Positions 8,662-17,224 of a stretch of 64,000 nucleotides of DNA are shown here, piece by piece; the first letter of the stretch is position 1, and each line of letters opens with the position of its first letter. This DNA is from Paenibacillus rubinfantis. GTDB lineage: Bacteria > Bacillota > Bacilli > Paenibacillales > Paenibacillaceae. The notes beneath the pieces were generated by a model. That model ran no database searches, was not told the origin of the DNA, and saw only the letters and a list, made by a program, of their open reading frames with translations. The stretch is from the NCBI RefSeq assembly GCF_001486505.1, contig NZ_LN909065.1, forward strand, positions 1,259,778 to 1,323,777. Reading direction: 5' to 3'. A program made the translations under genes and the position numbers.

Positions 8662-9597
8662 TTAATAGACTTGTTCTTTGTAGAAGAAGCCGAAGGTAAG
8701 CTCCCGCTCCGGGTCCTGCACCTCGCGAATCGCCTCGATCCAGCGCTCATCCAGCTCATACCCTTCGGGATCGCGGAAATAGGCTTCAATCGCCTGACGG
8801 TAGGAGGAAATCACGATTTCGTTATAGGCCGGCGGCTTTAACAACGTCTCGATTTTGAAGCTGTCCAGCCCCGAAGCCATCAGCACGTGCAAATCCTCCA
8901 AAATGCAGATGTCATCCGAGCTCATGATATGCGTCCCGTTGGCATCCTCATAAATCGGGAATTTCTCGTCCGGCCTTTCCGCCTCGACAAGGAATAAACC
9001 GCGCTTCAAGCTCAGATCGCTGCCGGGATCAACCGGTCGACCTTGATGCGTCATATAACTCTGCACCAAACGGCGTTTCGAGTGATAAATATTCGTCATC
9101 CCGTGCACCTGAACCTCTGCTTCGATGTTCAGCGAAGCGGGCATCGCGGTGATCTCGTCCATGTTCAGCTCACGCGCCAGAACCACGCGGGATGCGCCTT
9201 TCGTTCCCCAATAATTGGCCGTGGCATAGTTGGTGGAGGTCATCTCAGCATTCCAATGCAGCTTCAGCTGAGGAGCAACCTTTCGCACCGTTTGAAGCAC
9301 AGCCGGGTCGCCGAATTCAACGGCGTCTACGCCGCAGTCCGCTAGCTTCTTCACGTAATCGGGTAAACTCTCCAACATGTCGTTGGTCATCAGGTTGTTC
9401 AGGCTAACGTAAATTTTAGCTCCACTTTCGCGCGCCACCTGAACCGCTTCGCCGATGTCCTGGGGCGTCATGTCGCCAGGAAGACGCATGCCATACTGCG
9501 CTTCACCGATCAGCGCCGCGTCAGCCCCCGCTGCAAAATATCGCTTCAGCTCTTCCAGCGAACCGGCAGTGACCAACAATTCCGGTTTTTTGCTCAT
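8662..9597 (-). CDS. trhP1: U32-family tRNA 5-hydroxyuridine synthesis protein TrhP1 (YrrN type)
   Basis: 311 residues, the usual size of B. subtilis YrrN (309). It is a shorter U32-family protein with AEVQVHGMTNIYHSKR where the long paralogue has its cysteine-rich active region, so it lacks those cysteines. It is expected to act together with TrhP2 in the wobble uridine hydroxylation of tRNA. AAAGGTGG precedes the ATG. In B. subtilis the methyltransferase gene yrrM precedes yrrN; it is absent here and mltG is the direct upstream neighbour. Confidence 0.82.
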   Translation of the reverse strand: MSKKPELLVTAGSLEELKRYFAAGADAALIGEAQYGMRLPGDMTPQDIGEAVQVARESGAKIYVSLNNLMTNDMLESLPDYVKKLADCGVDAVEFGDPAVLQTVRKVAPQLKLHWNAEMTSTNYATANYWGTKGASRVVLARELNMDEITAMPASLNIEAEVQVHGMTNIYHSKRRLVQSYMTHQGRPVDPGSDLSLKRGLFLVEAERPDEKFPIYEDANGTHIMSSDDICILEDLHVLMASGLDSFKIETLLKPPAYNEIVISSYRQAIEAYFRDPEGYELDERWIEAIREVQDPERELTFGFFYKEQVY

Positions 9598-9618
9598 CTG
9601 TTACTACCACCTTTAAGA

Positions 9619-9692
9619 GGTTGTTCAAAAGCTCATCCTTAGCTCACGAGGCAAGTCATGAAGTAATACTCGGCATCGAATCTTGAACAACC
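9619..9692. repeat. Long-looped inverted repeat between mltG and trhP1
   Basis: Perfect 10-bp arms GGTTGTTCAA (9619-9628) and TTGAACAACC (9683-9692) separated by 54 bases. It fills the gap between mltG and trhP1. No T-run follows on the minus strand, so a terminator role is doubtful. Confidence 0.7.
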
Positions 9693-9698
9693 GCATCA

Positions 9699-10754
9699 TT
9701 ATTTATTGGCCATGGCCTTGCTAGTCTCGATGTTCTTCAAATGCTCTTTATAAGTTTTAGCAAACAAGTGCTCCCCGCTGCCATCCTTCTTCGTCACGTA
9801 AAAAAGATACTCCGAAGCCTTTGGCGCCAGCGCTGCCTCGATGGATTTGAGGCTTGGCGCGGCGATCGGTCCCGGCGGAAGCCCTTCATACAGATAGGTA
9901 TTGTAGGGGCTGTCCACGCTTCTTAAATCTGAATTCAGCAGACGCTCCTTCGGTTTATCTAGCACATACTGCACCGTAGCGTCGATTTCCAGCTTCATGC
10001 CGTCCTTCAAGCGATTATAAATAACCCCGGCCACCATCGGCCGTTCGGCATCCACAACCACTTCCCGCTCCACCAGCGAAGCAACCGTCATCAACTCGCT
10101 TAAGGTGAGGCCGCGAGCCTGCAGCTTTTGCTCGAAATCAGGAATGCCGGCAATCCGCGCTCCCGTCTCCTGCAGCATGCGGGCGATGATATCCCGTTCC
10201 GTGCTGCCTTTTTTCAGCTCATAGGTTTCCGGGAACAAATACCCTTCCAGCCGATATGTCAATTGCGCATCCGCCGGGATTTGGGTCAACAGCTCGTTGT
10301 CCAAACCGGAGGCATCCTTCGCCAGCTGCAAAAATACCTCTTTGTCGGCTAAACCTTCCTCAGCCAGTTTATCCGCCATCTGCTTTACGCTAAAGCCTTC
10401 CGGAATCGTAAACCGGATCATTTCCGCCTTAACAACGTCGCCGCTGTTCAGCTTAGCGATGATTTCATCGTACGTTACACCCGGTTTCATTTCGTAAACT
10501 CCGGCCTGAAACCGGCTGCCTTCCGACTTCCATTTTAAATACGAAACGAATAAAAAGGAATTTTTAATTAGTCCCTCGTTTTCCAGTAACTCCGCGATTC
10601 CCGCAGTTCCCGTTCCCGATTCGATCGTGAACTTGACCGGCTGCTCCTTCGCTTCGACAGGCGACATGCCTGTGTAAACATAAATCCCGGCCGCTCCCAC
10701 CCCGATGATCACCAGCAGCAGCAGGACGGACAGCCATTTCAGCGCTTTCTTCAA
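9699..10754 (-). CDS. mltG: Endolytic murein transglycosylase MltG (YceG-like)
   Basis: 351 residues: one membrane anchor (about residues 8-28) then an extracellular YceG domain with a LysM-like subdomain and the catalytic region SLVEREV, where the Glu is the expected general acid, and the late family motif YNTYLYEGLPPGPI. MltG cuts nascent glycan strands and sets their length. I chose TTG at 10754 as start because AAAGGGGGA lies just upstream and the product then begins with the membrane anchor; the earlier in-frame TTG at 10778 would overlap this site. In B. subtilis the orthologue is yrrL in the same neighbourhood. Confidence 0.88.
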   Translation of the reverse strand: MKKALKWLSVLLLLVIIGVGAAGIYVYTGMSPVEAKEQPVKFTIESGTGTAGIAELLENEGLIKNSFLFVSYLKWKSEGSRFQAGVYEMKPGVTYDEIIAKLNSGDVVKAEMIRFTIPEGFSVKQMADKLAEEGLADKEVFLQLAKDASGLDNELLTQIPADAQLTYRLEGYLFPETYELKKGSTERDIIARMLQETGARIAGIPDFEQKLQARGLTLSELMTVASLVEREVVVDAERPMVAGVIYNRLKDGMKLEIDATVQYVLDKPKERLLNSDLRSVDSPYNTYLYEGLPPGPIAAPSLKSIEAALAPKASEYLFYVTKKDGSGEHLFAKTYKEHLKNIETSKAMANK

Positions 10755-10776
10755 ACGACATCCCCCTTTAACAGCC

Positions 10777-10804
10777 AAAAAGAGCGGAAATTTCCCGCTC
10801 TTCC
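10777..10804 (-). terminator. Terminator after the DUF1292 pair
   Basis: Stem AAGAGCGG (10780-10787) with CCGCTCTT (10795-10802), followed on the minus strand by TTTTTGGC. It would limit read-through from the ireB-ruvX-DUF1292 group into mltG. Confidence 0.75.
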
Positions 10805-10840
10805 CGGACTGATCTATCGTGCTTCTGCAACGCCTTCCCG

Positions 10841-11140
10841 TTACTCCGGAAAGGTCAATTCGTCATAAAGCTCGGATACGTTCTCCCATTCCTCGTCGTC
10901 ATCGATCGTCACCAGCTCCAACTCGTCCCCGGTCGTTACAATCTTAAAAATCTCCGGTTCCTCATCCTTGGAGGCGTCCTCCGGCAACAGTACCGCGTAG
11001 GCCGCACCGGCGATGTCAAACTCCTGAACAACTTGGTAGTAGGAGGTTTTGCCCGATTCGTCCTCCAGCTCTACGATCGGGCCGAAAGCGTCGCGAACCC
11101 GCGACGTCAGGACCGCTTGGTCTGCCGTAAAATCAGTCAT
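10841..11140 (-). CDS. DUF1292 (YrzB-type) acidic protein, second copy
   Basis: 99 residues, strongly acidic, with the family pattern of DDDEEWENVSELYDEL near the C-terminus. Function is unknown in all members I know. The ATG at 11140 overlaps the stop of the preceding DUF1292 gene by eight bases (ATGACTGA) and has GGAG nine bases upstream, so translation is probably coupled. Two further ATGs upstream (11146, 11158) lie too close to or within the ribosome site. Confidence 0.8.
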   Translation of the reverse strand: MTDFTADQAVLTSRVRDAFGPIVELEDESGKTSYYQVVQEFDIAGAAYAVLLPEDASKDEEPEIFKIVTTGDELELVTIDDDEEWENVSELYDELTFPE

Positions 11141-11450
11141 TGCCATCTTCTCCATCAAACTCGTCGACGAGTGTATTAAACGTCTCCTCGACGATTTCCC
11201 ATTCTTCGTCGCTTTCGATCGTGTACAGCTTCAGGTCATCGCCGTCTTCCTCGTAACGGAACGCGTATACCTCTTCGCTCTCTTCATCTTCATTCCCTGC
11301 GGAATCCAAAGGAACGACCATCATATACTTGGCGTCCGAACCGTCGACTTCGAATTTCATAATCACTTCGAACTCTTCTTCATTGCCCTCTTCATCGGGG
11401 ATATAAATAATTTCCGGTTCTTCTTCATTTCCGATACGATCTTTAGACAT
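11133..11450 (-). CDS. DUF1292 (YrzB-type) acidic protein, first copy
   Basis: 105 residues, extremely acidic (many Glu/Asp runs), with the pattern SDEEWEIVEETFNTL matching DUF1292. B. subtilis has a single such gene, yrzB, next to yrrK (ruvX) and yrzL; here there are two in tandem. It follows ruvX by 12 bp with GGGTGATC before the ATG. Function is unknown. Confidence 0.82.
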   Translation of the reverse strand: MSKDRIGNEEEPEIIYIPDEEGNEEEFEVIMKFEVDGSDAKYMMVVPLDSAGNEDEESEEVYAFRYEEDGDDLKLYTIESDEEWEIVEETFNTLVDEFDGEDGND

Positions 11451-11462
11451 TCGCGATCACCC

Positions 11463-11879
11463 TCACTTTATACTCTTAGAGTCCAAATAATTTTGCAAAA
11501 TCAAGCTGGCGGCCATCTTGTCGACGACACCCTTGCGTTTCTTCCGACTTACATCCGCTTCCAGCAGCGTACGCTGCGCCGAGACGGTCGTCAGCCGTTC
11601 ATCCCAGAGGTGCACGGGCAGATCCAGCCTGCTCCGCAATTCCTCGGCAAACGCCATGCATATTTCTCCACGGGGACCAATCGTGCCGTTCATATTCTTC
11701 GGCAGACCGACGACGATCTCCTCCACCTCGTGCAACTTCACCAGTTCGGCGATGCGTTCAAACTCGCTGCCTTCCCTGCGTCGCTCGATGGTTTCAAGAC
11801 CCTGGGCCGTCCAGCCCAGACTGTCGCTTACGGCCACTCCGATCCGCCGATCCCCGTAATCCAGACCCATAATTTTCAT
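11463..11879 (-). CDS. ruvX: Holliday-junction-resolvase-like nuclease RuvX/YqgF
   Basis: 138 residues, normal for the family (B. subtilis YrrK 138). The RNase H-like fold is marked by MGLDYGDRRIGVA (first catalytic Asp), VVGLPKNMNG, and LWDERLTT, with a C-terminal VVDKMAASLILQNYL containing the last acidic residue. The E. coli member is linked to 16S rRNA 5' end processing; recombination roles are proposed for others. It sits in the conserved order ireB-ruvX-yrzB downstream of alaS. Confidence 0.93.
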   Translation of the reverse strand: MKIMGLDYGDRRIGVAVSDSLGWTAQGLETIERRREGSEFERIAELVKLHEVEEIVVGLPKNMNGTIGPRGEICMAFAEELRSRLDLPVHLWDERLTTVSAQRTLLEADVSRKKRKGVVDKMAASLILQNYLDSKSIK

Positions 11880-11935
11880 GTGTTGCTCCTTTAAACGCGT
11901 TCCGCAGCCTTCAGAACCAAGAAGGTTCCCCGTCT

Positions 11936-12196
11936 TTACCGGTGGCCTGCCATGTAGAAACGCACCAGCTCTTCGATCAGTTCGTCGCGCTCCTTCTTGC
12001 GGACTAAACTTCTCGCATTGTTATGACGCGGTATATAGGCCGGATCTCCCGACAACAAATAACCGACGATTTGGTTAACCGGATTGTACTCTTTCTCCTG
12101 CAATGCCTGGTAAACCGTAAGAAGAATATCCTGCGCCGACGCTTCTAGTTCATCGCCTTTGACGTTAAATTTGACGGTTTTATCCATGGAGTCCAT
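11936..12196 (-). CDS. IreB/YrzL family (UPF0297) regulatory phosphoprotein
   Basis: 86 residues with the almost invariant NQIVGYLLSGDPAYIPRH and RDELIEELV. The Enterococcus member IreB is a small dimeric protein phosphorylated on threonine by a PASTA kinase and involved in cephalosporin resistance; B. subtilis YrzL is the orthologue. The ATG at 12196 is favoured (AGGTG six bases upstream and family length of about 88) over the ATG at 12220. The gene lies between alaS and ruvX as in other Bacillales. Confidence 0.9.
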   Translation of the reverse strand: MDSMDKTVKFNVKGDELEASAQDILLTVYQALQEKEYNPVNQIVGYLLSGDPAYIPRHNNARSLVRKKERDELIEELVRFYMAGHR

Positions 12197-12331
12197 GATG
12201 ACACCTCGCTTCTTCGACATACGCCTTGATGATCGCAGCTATTTTCCTCTTAGCCTAATCATACTATACCATATCATGGGTTCCATAAGGAAATTTTCGG
12301 TGGATTCCCTCGTCAAAATCACCGCTTTTTC

Positions 12332-14956
12332 TTAGGCTTGAGAAGCAATCCATTCCGACGCTTTCTTCAAAGCTTCCTCCAGTTTGCTTGCATCCTTGCC
12401 TCCGGCTTGCGCCATATCCGGACGGCCGCCGCCTCCGCCGCCGCAGACCGCAGCGACTTCCTTGACGAGTTTACCGGCATGCAGACCGCGAGCCACTTCC
12501 TCTTTCGGCACGACAACGACAAAATTCACCTTGTCCTCGCTTGGCGCCCCCAGCACCAAAACGGCTTCCGGCAGCTTGACCTTCAGCTCGTCAGCCAGCG
12601 TGCGGAGCGCATCCATACTTCCGGCTTGCACGTGTGCGGCCAGCAGTTGGGTCTGCCCGACGCGAACCACCTGGCTCGTCAACTCGCCGGCTTCGATCAC
12701 GCTGAGCTTGCTCTGCAGCGATTCGTTCTCGCGACCCAGCTCTTTTAATTGCTGGAACAACCCTTCGACCCGTTTCGGCACGTCGTTCACGTTGGATTTC
12801 AACAAGCCTGCCGCTTGCTTCAGCAGGTCCAGCTGACCATCCATGAACAGGTAAGCGCCGCGTCCGGTCACCGCTTCGATCCGGCGTACGCCGGAGCCGA
12901 TGCCGCTTTCGCTGACGATTTTGAACAGGCCGATCTCGGCGGAGTTGTTGACGTGGCATCCGCCGCACAGCTCCAAGCTGTAATCGGCGATTTGGACGAC
13001 GCGGACGATATCCCCGTATTTCTCGCCGAACAGCGCCATCGCCCCCATCGCCTTCGCTTCATCGATCGGTTTCAGCGAGGTCGTTACCGGCAGTGCATTC
13101 CAAATCTGCTCATTCACGCGGCGTTCGATTTCCACCAGCTCTTCCGGCGAAATGCTGCCAAGGTGGGAGAAGTCAAAGCGCAAGCGCTGCGGTTCAACCA
13201 GGGAGCCGGCTTGGTTAACATGGTCGCCAAGCGTCTCCTTCAACGCCTTATGCAGCAGATGGGTTGCGGTATGGTTCTTCACTGTATGACTGCGTTGTTC
13301 CCGGTCCACGGAAGCCGTGATTTCCGAACCTACCCGCAGTTCGCCGCTTTCCACCGTCACTTGATGGACATGCTGCCCGTGCGGGGCTTTAAACAAACCT
13401 TCCACGACCGCGCTGCCGGAGCCGCTGCGGAGCGTTCCCTGGTCGCTGACCTGACCGCCGCTTTCCGCGTAAAACGGCGTCGAGGCCAGAATAATTTGGC
13501 CCGATTGACCGGCGCCAAGCGTATCCACAAAAGCGTCGTCAGCCACGATGGCCACGATGCTGGTAGTAACTTCAAGCTCATTATATCCAACGAATTCCGT
13601 TTTAGTCGTAAAATCAGCCAGAACTCCGCCTTGCACCTTCATGCTTCCGCTTTCGTGACGGGCAGCCCGAGCACGTTCGCGCTGCTCCTCCATGGCGGCT
13701 TCAAAGCCTTCACGGTCAACGCCAAGCCCTTGCTCCGCTGCAAAATCCTCGGTCAAATCAAGCGGGAATCCGTATGTGTCATACAGCTTAAACGCATCTG
13801 CCCCGCTGATCAGCGTACGGCCGGCCGCTTTGGCTTCACCGCTGATGTCCGCCAGAATCGCCAAACCGTCGCTCAGCGTTTCATGGAAACGCTCCTCTTC
13901 CGCACGGATGACCTTCTCAATGAATTCGCGTTTGGTCACGACGTCCGTATAGTAAGCTCCCATGATGTCCCCAACGGTCTCCACCAAGCCGAACATAAAC
14001 GGTTTGTCCAAGCCAATCAGCTTGCCGTAACGCACCGCGCGGCGCAGCAGGCGGCGAATGACGTACCCCCGGCCTTCGTTGGACGGCAGCACGCCGTCGG
14101 CCACGGCAAATGTCACCGTGCGGATATGGTCCGCAATGACCTTCAGCGCAACATCGCTGTCTTCGGCTGCTCCATAGGTAACCCCAGCCATCTGAGCTGT
14201 TTTTTGAATAATCGGCTGGAACAAATCCGTATCGAAGTTGGAGTTCACATCCTGCAAAATGGAAGCAAACCGCTCCAGACCGGCCCCGGTATCGATGTTC
14301 TTGTTCGGAAGCGGCGTGTAGCTGCCGTCCTTATTATGGTTAAATTGCGAGAATACGAGGTTCCAGACTTCCAGGAATCGTTCGTTCTCACCGCCCGGAT
14401 AACATTCCGGATCGGACAGATCGCCGTAAGTTTCACCGCGGTCATAGAAAATTTCCGTACAAGGTCCGCACGGCCCTTCGCCGATGTCCCAGAAATTGTC
14501 CTCCAGCTTGATGATGCGCTCTGCCGGAAGGCCTACTTTTTCATTCCACAGTTTAAAAGCCTCTTCGTCCTCCGGATACACCGTAACCGACAGGCGCTCC
14601 GGATCAAAGCCGATCCACTTCTTGTCCGTCAGGAATTCCCAAGCCCAGGTGATCGCTTCTTCTTTAAAATAGTCCCCGATCGAGAAGTTGCCCAGCATTT
14701 CAAAAAACGTATGGTGCCGGCGCGTCTTGCCGACGTTTTCGATATCATTGGTGCGAATGCATTTCTGCGAGTTCGTCAGGCGCGGATTTTCCGGCTTGAC
14801 CCGCCCGTCGAAGTAAGGTTTGAGCGGAGCCATACCTGCGTTGATCCACAGCAGAGACGGATCGTTATGCGGTACGAGCGAGGCGCTCGGTTCGATTTTG
14901 TGGCCTTTGCCAGCAAAGAACTCCAGCCATTTGGAACGAATTTCACTTGCTTTCAT
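12332..14956 (-). CDS. alaS: Alanyl-tRNA synthetase
   Basis: 874 residues, full length. The class II catalytic core at the N-terminus has RRHHTFFEMLGNFS; the editing domain has HTATHLLHKAL and the downstream C-GGCH pair of the zinc/editing site; the C-Ala domain ends with a Gly-rich CGGGGGGRPDMAQAGG. The enzyme charges tRNA-Ala and hydrolyses mischarged Ser and Gly. TAGGAGG lies upstream of the ATG. A T-box leader with its own promoter precedes it, so uncharged tRNA-Ala should raise expression. Confidence 0.98.
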   Translation of the reverse strand: MKASEIRSKWLEFFAGKGHKIEPSASLVPHNDPSLLWINAGMAPLKPYFDGRVKPENPRLTNSQKCIRTNDIENVGKTRRHHTFFEMLGNFSIGDYFKEEAITWAWEFLTDKKWIGFDPERLSVTVYPEDEEAFKLWNEKVGLPAERIIKLEDNFWDIGEGPCGPCTEIFYDRGETYGDLSDPECYPGGENERFLEVWNLVFSQFNHNKDGSYTPLPNKNIDTGAGLERFASILQDVNSNFDTDLFQPIIQKTAQMAGVTYGAAEDSDVALKVIADHIRTVTFAVADGVLPSNEGRGYVIRRLLRRAVRYGKLIGLDKPFMFGLVETVGDIMGAYYTDVVTKREFIEKVIRAEEERFHETLSDGLAILADISGEAKAAGRTLISGADAFKLYDTYGFPLDLTEDFAAEQGLGVDREGFEAAMEEQRERARAARHESGSMKVQGGVLADFTTKTEFVGYNELEVTTSIVAIVADDAFVDTLGAGQSGQIILASTPFYAESGGQVSDQGTLRSGSGSAVVEGLFKAPHGQHVHQVTVESGELRVGSEITASVDREQRSHTVKNHTATHLLHKALKETLGDHVNQAGSLVEPQRLRFDFSHLGSISPEELVEIERRVNEQIWNALPVTTSLKPIDEAKAMGAMALFGEKYGDIVRVVQIADYSLELCGGCHVNNSAEIGLFKIVSESGIGSGVRRIEAVTGRGAYLFMDGQLDLLKQAAGLLKSNVNDVPKRVEGLFQQLKELGRENESLQSKLSVIEAGELTSQVVRVGQTQLLAAHVQAGSMDALRTLADELKVKLPEAVLVLGAPSEDKVNFVVVVPKEEVARGLHAGKLVKEVAAVCGGGGGGRPDMAQAGGKDASKLEEALKKASEWIASQA

Positions 14957-14989
14957 CGAATTGACCTCCTAAATTATCCTCTAAAAATA

Positions 14990-15290
14990 ACAAAAACGCC
15001 CCTGAAAATCAGGGACGATTGAATCGCGGTACCACCCTGGTTATCGCTCCCGATGCGGCTGGACTTTCGTCCGCCAGCGTCTGCAGCGATCGCCTCGTTG
15101 GTCCGGTAACGGGGACCTGCCGGTGAATTTATAGCTCACACTCCGAAATTAGCTTTCCGTCCGCACGAGATTTCAGGTTCTCTCAGCCGCTGCTTTTGGC
15201 CTCTCCTGCGGGACACCGCTTGCACCGGAACCTGTCTCTGGCAAATCCGCTTACCGAACGTACTTGATTTCATCAACGTTTTTTTAGAAT
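14990..15290 (-). promoter_or_regulatory. T-box riboswitch leader of alaS
   Basis: The minus strand holds a ~300-nt leader with the conserved T-box core AGGGTGGTACCGCG (near 15025-15039) followed by a terminator, CCCTG/CAGGG stem extended by CG and then TTTTTG (14990-15017). Uncharged tRNA-Ala would pair with the core and favour the antiterminator. A GCT triplet within GAGCTATAAATTC on the specifier side is a possible Ala specifier, but I did not fold the RNA. Confidence 0.93.
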
Positions 15291-15307
15291 TTACACATAA
15301 CATTTTA

Positions 15308-15336
15308 AGTATATAAGGCGCTTAACGCCGTGTCAA
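15308..15336 (-). promoter_or_regulatory. Sigma-A promoter of the alaS T-box leader
   Basis: TTGACA (15336-15331), exactly 17 bases, TATACT (15313-15308) on the minus strand. The start of transcription would be near 15300, directly before the T-box leader. Confidence 0.85.
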
Positions 15337-15346
15337 TGCGGCTGAT

Positions 15347-16414
15347 TCACATCGCTTTGCGCCGAACGTAATAGGCGTAGAAATGCTGGATGACCACCTT
15401 CACCACGGCAAAAAACGGCACGGCCAAAATCAACCCCGGCACACCCGCCAATTCCCCGCCGATTAGCAGCGCCAGAATAATCAGCATCGGATGCATATGC
15501 AGGCTTCGTCCCACTACCTGCGGGGAGATGACGTTACTCTCGATCGTTTGGCACAGCATGTTAACGACCAGGACAAGCAGGACCATTTTCCAAGAGATCG
15601 TAGTGGCCATGACCATAGCCGGAGCCGCCCCAAGAAACGGGCCAAGGTAGGGAATGATGTTGCACAGGGCTACCACCCCGGCCAACAGCAGCGCAAACGG
15701 CATGCCGATAAGCATATAGCCGATGTAGGCCAACACGCCGATGATGACGCACACCAGCAATTGCCCCCGGACGTAATTGCCCAAGGCCATATCGATTTCT
15801 TTCAGCAGCGTGATAATCGATTTGCGCCGCGAGCGCGGCAGATACTGCAGCATGAACCGTTCGATCAGCTCGATATCCTTCAGCATGTAGAAGACCAGGA
15901 ACGGAATAATAAACGCATTAAACACCACGCCGATCGTCGTTCCGATATTGTCCAGGAAGCCGGAAATGGCGCTGGCCAGGCGATTTTCGAATTGATAGAA
16001 CCAGTTGTTCATCCCCATGCGGATGCTCCCCGGCAAAATCCCGTTGTCCCAACGATTCATCATCTGCTGCGTGTGGATAGTCAGCTCCGGCAAATGCTCG
16101 CCCAGCTCCTCCAGCTGTTCGACGAACATCGGGATCACGTTCATAAGCACAACGGATAGGCCGGTCAGAAATACCGCGTAGATCAGCAGCACGGCCATCG
16201 TCCGCGGCACCTTGCGCCCACCGAGCATCCGGACGATCGGATTCAAGATATAAGAGATGATAATGGCGATCACGAACGGAGCAAAGACCGCTCTGAGAAA
16301 TCCATAGACGAGGGCAAACATCGGGCGCAACTGCCACACGAAAAACAGGATGATCAGCCCCAGCAGCAGCCAAACGCCATATCGGAACAGCTTGCTTTTG
16401 GTGATCGGTTCCAT
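15347..16414 (-). CDS. AI-2E family transporter (YrrI type) membrane protein
   Basis: 355 residues with about seven to eight membrane segments, and the family motif near the C-terminus, VVGRSLHMHPMLIILALLIG with GGELAGVPGLILAVP. Members export or exchange small solutes (autoinducer-2, Na+ or other); the substrate here is unknown. ATG at 16414 has AGGAGG ten bases upstream; the in-frame GTG at 16423 is almost on that site but could use AAAGGAGA further up. It precedes alaS in the same order as B. subtilis yrrI-alaS. Confidence 0.85.
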   Translation of the reverse strand: MEPITKSKLFRYGVWLLLGLIILFFVWQLRPMFALVYGFLRAVFAPFVIAIIISYILNPIVRMLGGRKVPRTMAVLLIYAVFLTGLSVVLMNVIPMFVEQLEELGEHLPELTIHTQQMMNRWDNGILPGSIRMGMNNWFYQFENRLASAISGFLDNIGTTIGVVFNAFIIPFLVFYMLKDIELIERFMLQYLPRSRRKSIITLLKEIDMALGNYVRGQLLVCVIIGVLAYIGYMLIGMPFALLLAGVVALCNIIPYLGPFLGAAPAMVMATTISWKMVLLVLVVNMLCQTIESNVISPQVVGRSLHMHPMLIILALLIGGELAGVPGLILAVPFFAVVKVVIQHFYAYYVRRKAM

Positions 16415-16823
16415 CGGCTTCACGCCTCCTCTCTCCTTTGCGGCAAATGATCGTATAGATCAGTATTTGCCTGGGGAGGGAAATTTATGAGAGGGGCGGC
16501 TGCGAAGGGCCGGGATGTAGGAGAAAAGAGTAGAAGAGTGCTCGGAAGGCCGACGGGTGAAATGTTCTTATGATCGCTGTTGCTCGCGGATTTCTCTGAT
16601 TGAACAAAATTCCTACGATGTAGAAATTCGCTCGCAAAGGCGACCACTTTCGTTTCTTCAGAATCATTTCTCCCTCTGGCTTTTCGCGCTCTTCTTTGTT
16701 TGCTCCGCCTGCCCCCGGGTCTTCGCCGCCGGGCGGGGTAGCCGACTGCCCAGCCATCCAGCGAGGCCTGATTGGCTAGGCTGGCAGGTTAGAGAGTGCG
16801 CCTCACGCTGCTCGCTTCCCCCC
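16415..16823. other. Gene-free stretch upstream of the AI-2E transporter
   Basis: About 400 bp with only short open frames lacking ribosome sites on either strand. I see no gene, RNA or clear promoter. It borders the second composite repeat. Confidence 0.5.
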
Positions 16824-17006
16824 TAACGGACCTAGGAGACGTTATTGGGTCATTTCCCGGCTATTTCCTGATGTAACGGACTCAGCGGTCGTTATTTAGT
16901 CGCAAATGCAGCCAACCGGGACAATTTCGCTGGAATAAGGTCATCTCCGTCCGTTAGGTTTCAAAGGTGCGGTTCTCGCGGCCAATAACGCCTCCTGGGT
17001 CCGTTA
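16824..17006. repeat. Dispersed composite repeat, module A, copy 2
   Basis: A 183-bp block with the same four-motif design as 4360-4542: direct copies at 16824 and 16874, inverted copies at 16934 and 16984, again spaced 50, 60 and 50 bp. The DNA between motif copies 1 and 2 is also similar in both blocks (CATTTCCCG then TATTTCC). Confidence 0.9.
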
Positions 17007-17038
17007 GCCACGCGTATGGCAAACCGATTCAACCCAAA

Positions 17039-17078
17039 CAGCCCGGACGCATCTTGTACTATAGATGCGTCCGGGCTG
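17039..17078 (-). terminator. Probable terminator of the mannitol operon
   Basis: Perfect 16-bp stem CAGCCCGGACGCATCT (17039-17054) with AGATGCGTCCGGGCTG (17063-17078) and an 8-nt loop. On the minus strand it is followed by TTTGGG only, a weak T-run, and it lies ~150 bp after mtlD with repeat module B between. Confidence 0.6.
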
Positions 17079-17108
17079 CTATCTCATCCACCCGCTAGCG
17101 GCGATGTA

Positions 17109-17208
17109 ACGTCCGCATTTGGGAGCCGCTTGTCCTCCTTCCATTTCATCCGTGACAAGCGGCGGACAAGAGCGGCCCGAGGTCGTTATTTGCTTGCGTC
17201 GACTCCGC
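17109..17208. repeat. Dispersed composite repeat, module B, copy 2
   Basis: A 100-bp block matching 4645-4745, with the same perfect inverted repeat GCCGCTTGTC (17125-17134) / GACAAGCGGC (17154-17163). It ends 17 bp from the mtlD stop codon. Confidence 0.85.
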
Positions 17209-17224
17209 ATAAGGGTGTCGCCGC

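Noticed and set aside
9619..9692. Inverted repeat as terminator of mltG
   Set aside because: The arms are not followed by a T-run on the minus strand and the loop is very long; kept only as a repeat.
12749..15022. 757-residue open frame antisense to alaS
   Set aside because: It lies entirely across alaS and its T-box leader, has no family match, and is a by-product of the codon usage of the true gene.
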